Shown here: piece after piece, positions 34,817 through 44,518 of the stretch
Numbering within the stretch: the stretch's first letter is position 1
Layout of the letters: each line of letters begins with the position of its first letter
From: DATLXU01 sp035575515
GTDB lineage: Bacteria; Acidobacteriota; Blastocatellia; UBA7656
Direction: 5' to 3'
Length of the DNA: 64,000 bases
Assembly: GCA_035575515.1 (NCBI GenBank)
Contig: DATLXU010000108.1
Location: 22,874 to 86,873, forward strand
Notes under the pieces: generated by a model
Told to the model about the DNA's origin: nothing
Database searches by the model: none
What the model saw: only the letters and a program-made list of their open reading frames with translations
Program-made: the position numbers and the translations under genes

Positions 34817-37324
34817 TTAAGGATTGACTACGGGCAGACCGATCCGCTGAACGAGATTCTGGAAGCGCGCGTCTGAGCGCAGGTCGTTGAAGCGCGGGTC
34901 CACGCCGAGATAAACCAGATAATCGGCTCGCTCGTCCAGAGCGCGATTGAGCCAGTTGAAGGCTTCGTCTTTGTCGCCGAGCGCGGCGTAGATGAGGGCA
35001 ATGTGATAAGGCGATATGTAACGCTGTCCGGATAGCTGCAATAAGTCGTTCAAGATTGCGCGCGCCTCTTCGATGTTTTGCTGCTCGCCCGATGAGGCAA
35101 GCGCGTGCGCAAGCTCGGCGCGCATCAGCGGCGAATTGTTCGAGCCGCTCACGGCCAGCCGGAACTGGTTGATTGCTTCTTTGAAATTCTTCTTTTGAAC
35201 GTAGGCCCAGCCAAGATAGCGACGCGCGGCGAAGAAGCCGGAGTCGAGCGAAAGCGTCTTCTGGCACGTCTGAATCATGTCGTCGTAACGGTGCGCGAAG
35301 AAATATATGAATCCGAAGTGCGATTGAATGATGAGCGATGTCGGATCGAGGCGGCGCGACTTTTCGGTTTCTTCTTCTGCTTCCTTGTGGCGGCCCATCG
35401 CCGCAAGAAGATTCGCATACCACTGGTGAGCCTGCGCATTGTTGTCGTCGAGGCGAATCGCTTTCTTGAAATCCGACTCGGCCTCGCTCCAGTTCCAATC
35501 GTGCCTGTAAGTAGCGAACGCGCGCGACGTATACCCTTCGGCCATCGTCGGGTCGAGCTTGATGGCGTTTTCAGCCGCTTCTTTCGCTTTCGGAAACGCG
35601 ACTGTCGGGCGCTCCGCTCCGTAAGTGCCGAGCATGTTATAGCAGTCTGCGATGCCTGCGTAGGCCGGTGCGTAATCAGGTTTTATCTGAATAGCCTGCT
35701 GGAATGAATCCAAAGCGCGGCGCATTGCATCAGCCGTTCGCTTCTCCCATGCGTTGCGACCCTCTTCATAGAATCGTTCCGCATCGCGCAGCTTGCGCTC
35801 TTCTTCGCTGAACTTCACATCGAGCTTGGCCGATAGCGTCCTCACCATCTCGTCCTGCACGGCGCGAATGTCTGCAAACTTGCGCTCGTACTGCTGGCCC
35901 CAGATGACGTTGCCGTCGCGCGCGTTGACAAGCTCGAAGCTGATCGAGAGGTTATCGCTCTGATCCTGTTTTTCAATCTTGCCGATGACGACAGCGCCGA
36001 CGCCAAGCTCACGCCCGATAGATTGCGGATCAACCTGCTGGCCTGCGTAACGCGCAACAGAGCTATAGGCTTTCACCTTCAATCCCGGCAATCGCGACAG
36101 GTCGTTGATGAGATGTTGAGAGATAGCTTCGCAGACGCGCTTCGTGTTCGGGTCGTCGCCGACGCTCGCAAACGGCAGCACTGCGATTGAATCAATCGGC
36201 CTCACTCTGGTGGCGAAGTAGAACAAGCCCGCTGCAGCGACGACGACAGCAGCCATCACTATCATCGCGCCGCGCTTGTGGCGGCGGATTGAATTGACGA
36301 TGTACTCGGCGCTTGAGGTCGGCTGCGGGGCGGTCATCTCTTCAGTCTTTCGCGCCTGCTTTCGAGCTATGCCCGCGGCCTGCGCGCCGCTGCCGGAAGA
36401 AGACCTGAATTCCGCCGTATTTTGAGGCACCGCGTCGTCCCGCTCGACGTCCTGCTCAAGCTGCTGCTTGAGCTTCTTGAGATCAATGAGCATATCCTTG
36501 ATCGTCTGGTAACGTTCTTCGCGGTCTTTTGCCAGCGCTTTGGTGACGATACGTTCAAGCTCTGCGGGGATTTCGGGCAGGTAGCGCGTGAGTGTGACAG
36601 GTCTTTTTGAAAGTATCGCGGCAATCACGTCGCCGTAGCTCTGGCCCTCGAAAGGCACGCGCCCGGAAATCATTTCGTAAATGACCACTCCGAGCGAAAA
36701 GATGTCCGTGCGCGAATCAACCTTCATGCCGCGCGCCTGTTCAGGCGACATATAGTTGATCGTGCCCATGACCATGCCGAATTCTGTATGAACCTGCTTT
36801 GTCGGCGCTGACGGGTCAACGTATTGCTCCTGTTGAGCAGATTTTTCGGCGAGCTTGGCCAGTCCGAAGTCGAGCACTTTAACAAGCCCGTCGGGTCGAA
36901 TCATTATATTTTCGGGCTTGATGTCGCGGTGCATTATTCCTGCTGAGTGCGCGATGGCTAAGGCGTTTGCGACCTGAATGGCTATGTCGCAGATTTCCGT
37001 CATTGACAAAGGCGCGCGCGCCATGCGCTGGCGAAGCGTCTCGCCCTCGATGTATTCGGTTGCGATGAAGTGAGTCGAATCAACCTGCCCGACATCGAAT
37101 ATAGTAATAAGATTAGGGTGATTGAGCTTTGAGGCGGCGCGGGCTTCCTGTTGAAAGCGATGAACGCGCTCGGCGTTTTCGGTGAATTCGGAAGATAGGA
37201 ACTTGAGCGCGACATTTCGACCGAGCCGCGTATCGAGCGCGAGATAGACTTCGCCCATCCCGCCGCATCCGATTTGCGAAAGGAGTTTATAAGGGCCAAT
37301 GCTGGTTCCGGCCTCAAGGGCCAT
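34817..37324 (-). CDS. Membrane Ser/Thr kinase with TolB-like and TPR sensor region
   Basis: About 835 aa. Kinase domain (about 10-275): GCGGMGEVY, VALKFL, HRDIKPEN, DFGLAKL, SPEQARG, all intact, so catalytically competent. A TM helix near 365-385 follows a variable linker. The extracytoplasmic part starts with a TolB/FlgO-like block (SIAVLPFASVGDDPNTKRVC...RELGVGAVVIGKI) and then 6-7 TPRs to the C-terminus. This architecture is common in Acidobacteriota and resembles CadC-like receptor layouts. ATG 37324 is used, with GGAGACCGAAGAG upstream. Divergent from the mutase gene. Signal sensed is unknown. Confidence 0.9.
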   Translation of the reverse strand: MALEAGTSIGPYKLLSQIGCGGMGEVYLALDTRLGRNVALKFLSSEFTENAERVHRFQQEARAASKLNHPNLITIFDVGQVDSTHFIATEYIEGETLRQRMARAPLSMTEICDIAIQVANALAIAHSAGIMHRDIKPENIMIRPDGLVKVLDFGLAKLAEKSAQQEQYVDPSAPTKQVHTEFGMVMGTINYMSPEQARGMKVDSRTDIFSLGVVIYEMISGRVPFEGQSYGDVIAAILSKRPVTLTRYLPEIPAELERIVTKALAKDREERYQTIKDMLIDLKKLKQQLEQDVERDDAVPQNTAEFRSSSGSGAQAAGIARKQARKTEEMTAPQPTSSAEYIVNSIRRHKRGAMIVMAAVVVAAAGLFYFATRVRPIDSIAVLPFASVGDDPNTKRVCEAISQHLINDLSRLPGLKVKAYSSVARYAGQQVDPQSIGRELGVGAVVIGKIEKQDQSDNLSISFELVNARDGNVIWGQQYERKFADIRAVQDEMVRTLSAKLDVKFSEEERKLRDAERFYEEGRNAWEKRTADAMRRALDSFQQAIQIKPDYAPAYAGIADCYNMLGTYGAERPTVAFPKAKEAAENAIKLDPTMAEGYTSRAFATYRHDWNWSEAESDFKKAIRLDDNNAQAHQWYANLLAAMGRHKEAEEETEKSRRLDPTSLIIQSHFGFIYFFAHRYDDMIQTCQKTLSLDSGFFAARRYLGWAYVQKKNFKEAINQFRLAVSGSNNSPLMRAELAHALASSGEQQNIEEARAILNDLLQLSGQRYISPYHIALIYAALGDKDEAFNWLNRALDERADYLVYLGVDPRFNDLRSDARFQNLVQRIGLPVVNP

Positions 37325-37505
37325 CTCTTCGGTCTCCGAAAATCGCCAGACGGCACGCAGCTTATGTATATGCCCGGCGATGAAGAACATATTTCCGGCA
37401 GCAGAAATGCCAGTCAAAACGGGCCAGATGCAAACGTGCGCAATTTATCATTAGAAGGTTGAAATTTCAATTGCCAATAATAGGAAATGCGCATGGGCGG
37501 AAACG

Positions 37506-37535
37506 TTGACACTCTCTGCGGGCGTAAACTATCAT
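37506..37535 (+). promoter_or_regulatory. Sigma70-type promoter for the mutase gene
   Basis: TTGACA at 37506-37511, 18-bp spacer, TATCAT at 37530-37535, about 60 bp before the ATG, which has its own GAGGAGA ribosome site. Confidence 0.6.
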
Positions 37536-37596
37536 CAAGTTTACTTATTGAGCCTCGTCCGATTCATCTGTGCGACTTTAGTCTGAGGAGATTTAG

Positions 37597-39276
37597 ATGA
37601 GCACGACAGACCTTACAAGCGAATTGCAGGAAGCCGAACGCGAGTGGGAAGAGAAGACCTTGAAGCCGACCTTGAAGCGAGCGCCTGAGACGAAAAAATC
37701 TTTCACGACCGTTTCGCTCAGGCCAATCGAGCGGCTCTACACGCCAGCAAGCCTCCCTGATTTCGATTACGAAACGGAGCTAGGCTTTCCCGGCCAGCCG
37801 CCTTTTACTCGCGGCATTCATGCGACAGGCTATCGCGGAAAGCTCTGGACGATGCGCCAGTTCGCGGGCTTCGGCTCGGCCTTCGATACGAATCAAAGAT
37901 TCAAGTATCTGCTCGAACATGGTCAAACAGGTTTGTCGGTCGCATTCGATTTGCCGACGCTGATGGGCTACGACTCGGATCATCCGTTCAGCGAAGGCGA
38001 GGTCGGCAAGTGCGGCGTTGCGATTTCGAGCCTCGCCGATATGGAAGTGCTCTTCGATGGAATCCCGCTCGAAGAAGTAACGACTTCGATGACCATCAAC
38101 GCGCCCGCTTCGATGATCTTTGCGATGTTTCTGGCCGTCGCGGAAAAACAGGGCGCAGATTGGAAGCGGGTCGGCGGCACTATTCAAAACGATATTCTCA
38201 AAGAGTACATCGCGCAGAAGGAATGGATTTATCCGCCGCGACCTTCGATGCGCTTGATCACGGACACGATTGAGTTCTGCTCGAAAGAAGTTCCGCGCTT
38301 TAACCCGATCTCGATTTCCGGATATCACATCCGCGAAGCAGGCTCGACCGCGCTTCAAGAGCTTGCATTCACGCTGCGCGATGGAATCGAGTACGTGCAG
38401 TACGCGATCAACGCAGGGATGGACGTTGACGATTTCGCGCCGCGTCTGAGTTTCTTCTTCAACGCGCACAACGATTTCTTTGAAGAGATAGCCAAGTACC
38501 GCGCGGCTCGAAGAATCTGGTACAGGGTGATGACGGAACGTTTCGGCGCAAAGAATCCGCGTTCGTGGACTCTGCGCTTCCACACGCAGACGGCAGGCGT
38601 ATCGCTCACGGCGCAGCAGCCTTTGAACAATATCGTGCGCGTGGCGATTCAGGCGTTGGCCGGAGTGTTGGGCGGGACGCAATCGCTCCACACCGATGCG
38701 TATGACGAAGCGCTGGCATTGCCTTCGGACGAAGCGGCCTTGATTGCGCTGCGCACGCAGCAGATCATCGCGCACGAGTCGGGCGTGGCGAACACGGTTG
38801 ACCCGCTCGGCGGATCGTATTTCGTTGAAAAGCTCACGCGCGAGATGGAAGAGGGCGCTTTCGAGTACTTCCGCAAAATTGACGACTTCGGCGGGATGAT
38901 CGAAGCGATTGAGGCGGGCTACCCGCAACGCGAGATTCAAGACGCTTCGTATGAATTTCAGATGGCGGTCGAATCGAAAGACAAGATCATCGTCGGCGTG
39001 AACGAGTTCGTGATGAAGGAAGAGCCGATGGAAGTGCCTATCCTTCAGATTGACGAATCGGTGGCCGAGCTTCAAAGCGAGCGATTGAAGAAACTTCGCT
39101 CCGAACGCGACAACGCGCGGGTTGAAAAGACATTGAAGGCTCTGGCCGACGGCGCGCAGGCGGGCGAAAACACTATGCCGCTGTTGCTCGATTGCGTGCG
39201 GGCTTATGCGACGCTCGGCGAGATGTGCGATGCGCTCAAGCCCGTGTTCGGCATCTATCAGGAGCCTGCGTTTTAG
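37597..39276 (+). CDS. Methylmalonyl-CoA mutase, large (catalytic) subunit without B12 domain
   Basis: Interconverts (R)-methylmalonyl-CoA and succinyl-CoA with adenosylcobalamin. 559 aa, the size of the catalytic TIM-barrel subunit alone. Signatures: PPFTRGIHATGYRGKLWTMRQFAGFG (key part RGxHxTxYRG), GLSVAFDLPTLMGYDSDHP, SISGYHIREAGSTA, RFHTQTAGVSLTAQQP and NTVDPLGGSYFVE. The B12-binding subunit is encoded 3.2 kb downstream at 42489, with two M16 peptidase genes between. It serves propionate, branched-chain amino acid and odd-chain fatty acid catabolism. No epimerase or MeaB chaperone is in the window. Confidence 0.95.
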   Translation: MSTTDLTSELQEAEREWEEKTLKPTLKRAPETKKSFTTVSLRPIERLYTPASLPDFDYETELGFPGQPPFTRGIHATGYRGKLWTMRQFAGFGSAFDTNQRFKYLLEHGQTGLSVAFDLPTLMGYDSDHPFSEGEVGKCGVAISSLADMEVLFDGIPLEEVTTSMTINAPASMIFAMFLAVAEKQGADWKRVGGTIQNDILKEYIAQKEWIYPPRPSMRLITDTIEFCSKEVPRFNPISISGYHIREAGSTALQELAFTLRDGIEYVQYAINAGMDVDDFAPRLSFFFNAHNDFFEEIAKYRAARRIWYRVMTERFGAKNPRSWTLRFHTQTAGVSLTAQQPLNNIVRVAIQALAGVLGGTQSLHTDAYDEALALPSDEAALIALRTQQIIAHESGVANTVDPLGGSYFVEKLTREMEEGAFEYFRKIDDFGGMIEAIEAGYPQREIQDASYEFQMAVESKDKIIVGVNEFVMKEEPMEVPILQIDESVAELQSERLKKLRSERDNARVEKTLKALADGAQAGENTMPLLLDCVRAYATLGEMCDALKPVFGIYQEPAF

Positions 39277-39454
39277 GCTCGCGTCTCTGATTTAGAAATG
39301 TGAATTGAATGGCGAACCGCTATTAAATTCACTTATTGAAACTTCCTCTTTGGCTTGGGGGGAGGTGTGTCACGCAACCTCTCAGAAGCTTATCAAATTT
39401 GAGCCGTTGTTACTCGTTATCCATAGCTGGAACAAAGTTGAAAGGGGGTCGAAT

Positions 39455-40825
39455 ATGAAACGCTTTAAACCAATCATCGCTGCTGCCGCCATAGTTTGTA
39501 TGCTCGGCGCAACAGTCGTCGCGCAGCAGGCTAAACAGGCCGCAGTAAATTTCAAAGACCTGAAACTCAAAAACGGATTGCGTGTGCTTCTGGTCGAAGA
39601 CCACACCGCGCCGGTCGTCTCGCTCGCTGTTGATTACGATGTCGGCTCACGCAACGAGCGGCGGGGTCGCACAGGCTTTGCTCACCTGTTTGAGCACATG
39701 ATGTTTCAAGGCTCGGAAAACGTCGGCAAGTCCGAGCACTTCATCCTGATTGACACAAACGGCGGTCAGATGAACGGCACTACGAACGAAGAGCGCACTC
39801 TGTACTTCGAGACATTGCCGGCAAATCAACTCGACCTCGCGCTCTTTTTAGAATCCGACCGCATGCGCAGCCTAGACATATCGCAGGCCAACCTCGATAA
39901 CCAGCGCAACGCTGTGCAGGAAGAGCGAAGATTGGGATTGGACAATCAGCCCTACGGCAGAATGTTCGAGAAATTCGACGAAACAATGTTCGACAATTTC
40001 GCTTACAAGCACTCGGTCATCGGCTCTATGGAAGACCTCAATGCCGCGAGCGTCGAAGACGTGCGCGAGTTCTTTCGCATCTACTACGCGCCAAACAATG
40101 CAGTGCTTGCTCTCGTTGGCGATTTCAAGACCGATGAGGCGCTGGCAAAAATCAAAAAGTATTTCGAGTCAATTCCGGCGCAACCCAAACCGCAGCCGGT
40201 TGATACTACTGAGCCAGAGCAGACCGCAGAGCGGCGCTTCACAGTTGACGACCCTCTCGCGCAACTGCCGCTGCTCAGCATTGGTTACAAGGGCGTGATA
40301 GGAAATACGCCCGACGCTTACGCGCTCCAAGTGCTCGGCACGGTGCTTGGCGGCGGGCAAAGCTCGCGGCTTTATCAAAAGCTCGTCAAAGAAAAGCAGC
40401 TCGCGGTCAACATAAACAGCGGCGTTCAGGCTCGGCGCGGGCCGGGTTCGTTTCAAGTAACGGCTGTCATTGCGCCGGGCAAGAAAGCCGAAGACGTTGA
40501 AGCCTTAATCTATGAAGAGATCACAAAGCTGCAACAGGAGCCGATAGCCGATTGGGAGCTTGAAAAAGCCAAGCAGTTCGCGCGCCGCGCCGCGATTCAA
40601 TCGCGCCAAAGCTCTCTGGGACTCGCGATCAATCTGGTCGAAGCAACAATTGCCTACAACGACCCGAATCTGGTGAACACTCGATTGGATAAGATTGCCG
40701 CCGTCACTAAAGCCGACGTCCAGCGTGTGGCTCAGAAATATCTCAAGGCGACAAACCGAACCGTCGGGTTGGCCGTCCCAAAACCGAAAGCGATGACGCC
40801 GCCTGCCGAGAGCAAATCGCGGTAG
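39455..40825 (+). CDS. Exported M16 zinc metallopeptidase, catalytic partner
   Basis: About 456 aa with signal peptide (1-24). The inverted zinc motif HLFEH is at residues 77-81 and the distal Glu lies in NAVQEERRLG. A second M16 half (inactive) makes up the C-terminal ~230 residues. ATG 39455 follows AAAGGGGGTC; the open frame extends to 39305 but without a leader. With the next gene, which lacks the zinc motif, it should form a two-chain clamp like mitochondrial processing peptidase or bacterial PqqF-like pairs. Periplasmic degradation of peptides is likely. Confidence 0.92.
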   Translation: MKRFKPIIAAAAIVCMLGATVVAQQAKQAAVNFKDLKLKNGLRVLLVEDHTAPVVSLAVDYDVGSRNERRGRTGFAHLFEHMMFQGSENVGKSEHFILIDTNGGQMNGTTNEERTLYFETLPANQLDLALFLESDRMRSLDISQANLDNQRNAVQEERRLGLDNQPYGRMFEKFDETMFDNFAYKHSVIGSMEDLNAASVEDVREFFRIYYAPNNAVLALVGDFKTDEALAKIKKYFESIPAQPKPQPVDTTEPEQTAERRFTVDDPLAQLPLLSIGYKGVIGNTPDAYALQVLGTVLGGGQSSRLYQKLVKEKQLAVNINSGVQARRGPGSFQVTAVIAPGKKAEDVEALIYEEITKLQQEPIADWELEKAKQFARRAAIQSRQSSLGLAINLVEATIAYNDPNLVNTRLDKIAAVTKADVQRVAQKYLKATNRTVGLAVPKPKAMTPPAESKSR

Positions 40826-40856
40826 GCAAAGGTTGCGCTGAAGGAGGAATATAATC

Positions 40857-42362
40857 ATGAAAAAAGCAATCATTAAACACGGTCACGCGCTGGCGGCGGC
40901 GACTCTCGCCGTTATGATGACAGCTATCGGCTTCGCTCAAGGGCCACAGGGCGCGGGGCAGCAACGCCCCTCAACAAAAGGCGCGGTGATTAAGGGCAAG
41001 GCTCCAGTCAATAAAGAGGTTCTCAAGGTCAAACTTCCTAAGCCTTACGAAACGAAGCTGAGCAACGGCCTCCAGGTCGTCGTGCTTGAAGAGCACAAGC
41101 TGCCGACCTTCTCCGCACAGATGGTGATACTGAGCGGCGGCCTCGCAAATCCAGACGATCAGTTGGGAGTCGCGCAGTACACGGCCTCAATGCTCAGAGA
41201 AGGAACCAAGACGCGCGACAGTCGCAAGATAGCCGAGCAGGTTGATTCGCTCGGCGCGTCGCTATCGGCAAACGCGGGGCTTTCGTCGCTGACGAGCGTC
41301 GTCGCGGCTTCGGGACTCACGGAAAACTTCGATCAGATAATGGAGTTGCTCGCCGACGTTACGCTCAATCCGAGCTTTCCCGCGGATGAATTGAACAAGC
41401 TGAAGACGCGGGCGCTCGCGCAGATCAGGTTGCAGCGCTCGCAGCCCGGTTTTCTCGCAAGCGAGATGTTTTCAAAAGTGATGTATGGTTCGCATCCGGC
41501 TGCACGCGTCGCGCTGACAGCCGAGCAGATTAATAGAATCACGCCGGAGATGCTACAGAAATTCCATTCGACTTACTACCGGCCCAACAACGCGATCTTC
41601 GCAATCGTAGGCGACGTGAAGCCTGCGCAAGTGGTCGCCACACTCGAAAAGCTTTTCGGCTCGTGGCAGCGCGCAGACGTTCCGCGATCAGAGATTCCGA
41701 AAGTAGGTGAAACCGGCGCGTCGAAGATTTACCTGATAAACCGGCCCAATTCGGTGCAAACGAACCTGCTTGTCGGAAATCTCACAATCGAGCGAACCGA
41801 CCCTGATTACTTCGCGCTTGAGGTGATGAATCAGGTACTGGGCGGCGGCCCGAGCGCGCGGCTGTTTTTGAACCTGCGCGAAGACAAGGGATATACTTAC
41901 GGCGCTTACAGCAGCGTGTCGTCGTCGAAGTATCGCGGCGCGTTTCGAGCGAACACCGAAGTGCGCACGGACGTGACGAAAGATTCGATGCGCGAATTGC
42001 TCTACGAGATAAAGCGCATACGCGACGAGAAAGTGCCTCAGGAAGAGCTTGACCGCGCGAAGCGAACCATTATCGGCGGCTTCGCGCTGCAACTCGAATC
42101 GCCGCAGACAATTCTTCAGAATATAATCACGCAGAAGTTGTACAACCTGCCCGCCGACTACTGGGACACATATCCGCATAAGATCGCGGCGGTAACGCAG
42201 GAGGACGTGCAGCGCGTGGCGCAGAAGTACCTCGACCTCAATCGCCTGCAAATCGTTGCGGTGGGCGACGCCGGAAAGATCACTGAAATGCTGAAGCCCT
42301 ATGGCGCGGTCGAGATTTACGACACCGAGGGCAAGCCTGTAAAATCATCAGGCGGGAAATAA
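40857..42362 (+). CDS. Exported M16 peptidase-like, non-catalytic partner
   Basis: 501 aa with signal peptide (MKKAIIKHGHALAAATLAVM). At the place of HxxEH it has AQYTASML, so it cannot bind zinc. The C-terminal half retains the Arg/Tyr substrate-clamp pair in LFLNLREDKGYTYGAYS. The pattern, catalytic subunit then R/Y-carrying subunit, is the known division of labour in heterodimeric M16B enzymes. It follows its partner by 31 bp with GAAGGAGG upstream of the ATG, an obvious operon. Confidence 0.92.
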   Translation: MKKAIIKHGHALAAATLAVMMTAIGFAQGPQGAGQQRPSTKGAVIKGKAPVNKEVLKVKLPKPYETKLSNGLQVVVLEEHKLPTFSAQMVILSGGLANPDDQLGVAQYTASMLREGTKTRDSRKIAEQVDSLGASLSANAGLSSLTSVVAASGLTENFDQIMELLADVTLNPSFPADELNKLKTRALAQIRLQRSQPGFLASEMFSKVMYGSHPAARVALTAEQINRITPEMLQKFHSTYYRPNNAIFAIVGDVKPAQVVATLEKLFGSWQRADVPRSEIPKVGETGASKIYLINRPNSVQTNLLVGNLTIERTDPDYFALEVMNQVLGGGPSARLFLNLREDKGYTYGAYSSVSSSKYRGAFRANTEVRTDVTKDSMRELLYEIKRIRDEKVPQEELDRAKRTIIGGFALQLESPQTILQNIITQKLYNLPADYWDTYPHKIAAVTQEDVQRVAQKYLDLNRLQIVAVGDAGKITEMLKPYGAVEIYDTEGKPVKSSGGK

Positions 42363-42369
42363 ATTCTTG

Positions 42370-42488
42370 AGTTGCCAGTTACCGGTTGTCAGTTTTCGGT
42401 TGAAGGTTTGGAAACGGCTCTGGGAGCCGGTTTGAAGGTTTTCAACTTCGACAACTGACAACCGGCAACAGACAACCGACAACTGACT
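42370..42488. repeat. Heptad-arm palindrome with conserved core
   Basis: Left arm GTTGCCA, GTTACCG, GTTGTCA, GTTTTCG, GTTGAAG (from 42371); core GGAAACGGCTCTGGGAGCCG (42411-42430) followed by GTTTGAAGG; right arm CAACTGA, CAACCGG, CAACAGA, CAACCGA, CAACTGA (42452-42486). It fills the spacer between the M16 gene and the B12-binding subunit gene and ends at its ATG. Confidence 0.88.
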
Positions 42489-42893
42489 ATGAGCGAAGAA
42501 CGAATCAGAGTATTGCTGGCAAAGCCCGGACTCGACGGGCATGACAGAGGCGTGAAAGTAATTGCTCGAGCGTTGCGCGACGCGGGGATGGAGGTCATCT
42601 ACACGGGCCTGCGCCAAACGCCTGAGATGGTCGTGAATGCAGCCGTTCAGGAAGACGTTGACGCAATAGGATTGTCAATCCTTTCGGGCGCACACATGAC
42701 GTTGTTCCCGCGAGTCGTCGAGCTTGCGCGCGAAGCGGGACTCGACGACGTGATAATCTTCGGCGGCGGCATCATTCCCGACGAAGACATCCCGCGACTG
42801 AAAGAGCAGGGTGTAGCGGAAGTCTTCACTCCCGGCGCGCGAATGGAAGAGATAATTGAATTCATCCGCAACAACTCTCGTCGAGCAGCTTGA
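42489..42893 (+). CDS. Methylmalonyl-CoA mutase, small (cobalamin-binding) subunit
   Basis: Stand-alone B12-binding domain, 134 aa. DGHDRG (residues 16-21) holds the cobalamin-ligating His18; SILSGAH and FGGGIIPDED are the other two B12 contacts. It pairs with the catalytic subunit at 37597. Translation start is immediately after a heptad palindrome (CAACTGACT-ATG) with no Shine-Dalgarno sequence, so initiation may rely on readthrough from the M16 message, hairpin structure or an unusual signal. Confidence 0.94.
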   Translation: MSEERIRVLLAKPGLDGHDRGVKVIARALRDAGMEVIYTGLRQTPEMVVNAAVQEDVDAIGLSILSGAHMTLFPRVVELAREAGLDDVIIFGGGIIPDEDIPRLKEQGVAEVFTPGARMEEIIEFIRNNSRRAA

Positions 42894-42985
42894 GAGTGAG
42901 AAGCGAAAAATTTTTTGATCCACGCTTTTCAAGCATAATCGGTCACTGTCAGCCTATATTTTTCACTACTCGCTTTTCACTTTCC
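42893..42985. repeat. Heptad-style palindrome overlapping the D-aminoacylase end
   Basis: AGTGAGAAGCGAAAAATTTT (from 42896) pairs with CACTACTCGCTTTTCACTTT (to 42983). The right arm contains the D-aminoacylase stop and encodes its last residues (RKVKSE). It spans a convergent junction and may terminate both transcripts. Confidence 0.6.
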
Positions 42986-44492
42986 GAATCACCGCGCCGG
43001 GCAAGCGGCCTGTCGCTTTGCCTTGTTCCCACACAGGCTCGCCGTTTACAAACACCCGCTCGATTCCAACAGAGAGCAATTGAGGCTCTTTGAAAGTCGA
43101 GCGATCTGTCACGCGGCCCGCGTCGAAGATGACAAGATCGGCTTTCATCCCTTTTCGAACGAGACCGCGATCCGTTAGACCCAAACGCTTCGCAGGCATC
43201 GAAGTCATCTTGCGAACGGCGTCTTCGAGCGTGAGCCAGTGTTGTTCGCGAGCGTAGCAGCCAAGCACCTTTGGGAAAGTTCCTGCGCCGCGAGGATGAC
43301 GCGAGCCGATGCCGCCGTCGCTTGCAACCATCACCCACGACTGTTGATAAAAAGTTTTGATGTCCGGCTCGATCATCGAGCGGCAGACAACACCTGCGCC
43401 GCCGTCTCTCACGATTTGAATGTAAGCGTCAACAGGAGAAATGGATTTCTCACCCGCAATCTCTTCGAGCGTCTTGCCTTCAAATTCAGGATGCGCTTTG
43501 CAGCTTGTGACTAAGACATTAGCCGCGCCCCCCACATCATCAAGCCCGCGTTTCACCGCTATGGGATCGTCGTGGCGGCGGCTCGGTATCAGGACCGTTA
43601 TTGTCGAAGCCCACGCGTCATAGGGATAGCAATCCGCAGTCACATCAATGCCGCTGCGCCGCGCGGCTTCGATCATCGAAACTACTTCCTTCGCTTTTCC
43701 CCACACGCCGACGGTGCCGAGCTTGATGTGAGAAATCTGTACCGGGATGTGAGCTTCGCGGCCAATGCGAATCGCTTCATCGAATGCGCTCATCGCTTCA
43801 TCGGCTTCGTCGCGGATGTGGCTCATGTAGATTCCGCCGAAGCGCGCGGCGACGCGCGAGAGCGCGATCACTTCTTCAGTCGTGGCCGAATGACCTACAT
43901 CGTATTCAAGACCCGTCGAGAGTCCAAACGCGCCTTCGCGCATCGCTTGCTCGACGAGCCGCGCCATCTCTCCACACTCTTTTTCCGTTGCGGCGCGTTT
44001 ATAATCATCGCCCATCACGCGCTGGCGAACAGTCGCGTGGCCGACGAAGGCAAGCACGTTGACCGCCAAATGCTGGCGCTCGCGCGCCGCCAGGTAATCG
44101 GCTATCGGAAAAGGCGAGCCGCCGTCAGGCCCAACTGCAAGCGTCGTGATGCCTTGTGATATTTGGCTTGCGGCTGTTGGCTCGGTTGCAAGCCCGCTTT
44201 CTGAGTGATTGTGAATATCAATGAAGCCCGGCGCAACCGTCAGGCCGCGAGCGTCAATCACTTCTTCGCCGGGCCTCAGCTTGAAGTTGCCTACTTTAAC
44301 TATGCGGTCGCCCATGACGCGAACGTTTGCGCGCGAGGCCGCGCGCCCGCTCCCGTCTATGATCGTGCCGCCGACTATCACGAAAGATTTAGCGCGCGTT
44401 TGAGCGCAGGCGGAAGCGTTTGGGGAAATCGCCGCAGCGATAAACGAGATTAGCAGCGCAAGCCGTGTGAGTCGAAAAATGATTCTCGTCAT
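42966..44492 (-). CDS. Exported D-aminoacylase / N-acyl-D-amino acid deacylase
   Basis: Amidohydrolase superfamily, about 508 aa with signal peptide (LTRLALLISFIAAAIS). Metal-site and substrate motifs: APGFIDIHNHSE, GHATVRQRVMG, FGLSTGLEYDVGHSATTEEV, HIRDEA, QISHIKLG, DCYPYDA, ASDGGIGSRHPRGAGTFPKVLG. These match the D-aminoacylase family that hydrolyses N-acyl-D-amino acids, for example from peptidoglycan or peptides. The start at 44492 gives a clean leader; a GTG at 44522 is possible and would overlap the stop of the small frame upstream. Confidence 0.9.
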   Translation of the reverse strand: MTRIIFRLTRLALLISFIAAAISPNASACAQTRAKSFVIVGGTIIDGSGRAASRANVRVMGDRIVKVGNFKLRPGEEVIDARGLTVAPGFIDIHNHSESGLATEPTAASQISQGITTLAVGPDGGSPFPIADYLAARERQHLAVNVLAFVGHATVRQRVMGDDYKRAATEKECGEMARLVEQAMREGAFGLSTGLEYDVGHSATTEEVIALSRVAARFGGIYMSHIRDEADEAMSAFDEAIRIGREAHIPVQISHIKLGTVGVWGKAKEVVSMIEAARRSGIDVTADCYPYDAWASTITVLIPSRRHDDPIAVKRGLDDVGGAANVLVTSCKAHPEFEGKTLEEIAGEKSISPVDAYIQIVRDGGAGVVCRSMIEPDIKTFYQQSWVMVASDGGIGSRHPRGAGTFPKVLGCYAREQHWLTLEDAVRKMTSMPAKRLGLTDRGLVRKGMKADLVIFDAGRVTDRSTFKEPQLLSVGIERVFVNGEPVWEQGKATGRLPGAVIRKVKSE

Positions 44493-44518
44493 CATCTCAT
44501 TCACTTTCGAGTCTGAGG

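Noticed and set aside
37780..39075. Long open frame (431 codons) antisense to the methylmalonyl-CoA mutase gene
   Set aside because: His/Arg/Val-rich translation without motifs; it is a shadow caused by codon bias of the real gene on the other strand.
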